A stretch of 64,000 bases of DNA from Pseudoponticoccus marisrubri (GTDB lineage Bacteria; Pseudomonadota; Alphaproteobacteria; Rhodobacterales; Rhodobacteraceae). This document shows, piece after piece, positions 63,963 to 64,000 of the stretch. The notes under the pieces were generated by a model. The model had not been told where the DNA came from and searched no databases. It worked only from the letters and a program-made list of their open reading frames with translations. The stretch spans positions 124,001-188,000 of the forward strand of contig NZ_LPXO01000005.1 in assembly GCF_001482405.1 (NCBI RefSeq), given 5' to 3'. The position numbers were made by a program, and so were the translations under genes. The first letter of the stretch is position 1; every line of letters begins with the position of its first letter.

Positions 63963-64000
63963 GGGCCGGGGGCCGCGCTCACGCGCGCCAGCGCGCCGGG

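Overview
The window is a GC-rich bacterial chromosome or megaplasmid segment that is almost entirely catabolic and transport genes. Strong G/C third-position bias, AGGAGG-type ribosome sites, long operons with ATGA/TGATG stop-start overlaps, many CUT1-type (UgpABCE-like) importers and LacI/IclR/GntR regulators suggest an alphaproteobacterium, most likely of the Rhodobacteraceae (Roseobacter group). This is inference from gene style; no rRNA or other phylogenetic marker is present. I found no tRNA, rRNA, CRISPR, phage gene or intact insertion sequence.

Layout. (1) 1-4.6 kb: start of a possible MFS carrier, then an iron/phosphonate-type ABC importer whose ATPase and an HD-domain protein run on + while the permease and binding protein run on - towards them. 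(2) 4.7-20 kb: a long - strand operon, read from 18.8 kb down to 4.77 kb: CUT1 importer (ATPase, binding protein, two permeases), a 43-codon ORF coupled at both ends, a SnoaL-like protein, a HisD-superfamily dehydrogenase (HpsN-like), a double SnoaL protein, an SDR, a LacI regulator, another double SnoaL protein, a 31-codon ORF, a bicupin, a methyltransferase, a MetE-like protein and an alpha/beta hydrolase. A further double SnoaL gene is divergent (18,969-19,970), and the shared promoter gap carries two LacI-type palindromes. I regard this as the best candidate for an undescribed pathway. (3) 20-23 kb: GntR regulator with two winged helices, SDR, zinc alcohol dehydrogenase and a small ORF. 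(4) 23.3-34 kb: two aldo-keto reductases and a LacI-regulated CUT1 operon with a cytoplasmic GH32-like hydrolase, a 2-hydroxyacid dehydrogenase and a Gfo/Idh/MocA oxidoreductase.

(5) 34-37 kb: SLC13-type carrier and a tartrate/isopropylmalate-type dehydrogenase. (6) 37-49.5 kb: two divergent sugar-acid operons. The - operon is DgoK kinase, VOC protein, EamA exporter and sulfatase. The + operon is a DHDPS-family lyase, an enolase-superfamily dehydratase, a CUT1 importer, an IclR-SMP-30 fusion and an SDR. Together they outline a route sugar -> lactone (SDR) -> aldonate (SMP-30 domain) -> 2-keto-3-deoxy acid (enolase-type dehydratase) -> cleavage (lyase) or phosphorylation (DgoK). The enolase-type frame has no stop before the binding protein. 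(7) 49.9-54 kb: NAD-kinase-like protein plus two divergent GcvP-like subunits, with no GcvH or GcvT. (8) 54-54.7 kb: Phd/PIN toxin-antitoxin pair. (9) 54.7-64 kb: - operon of CUT1 importer, class III aminotransferase, DHDPS-family enzyme and two SDR-type proteins (one lacking the canonical catalytic residues), with a divergent IclR regulator and a clear palindromic operator between them.

All four CUT1 systems carry a GC-rich perfect hairpin between the binding-protein gene and the first permease gene, consistent with differential mRNA stability.
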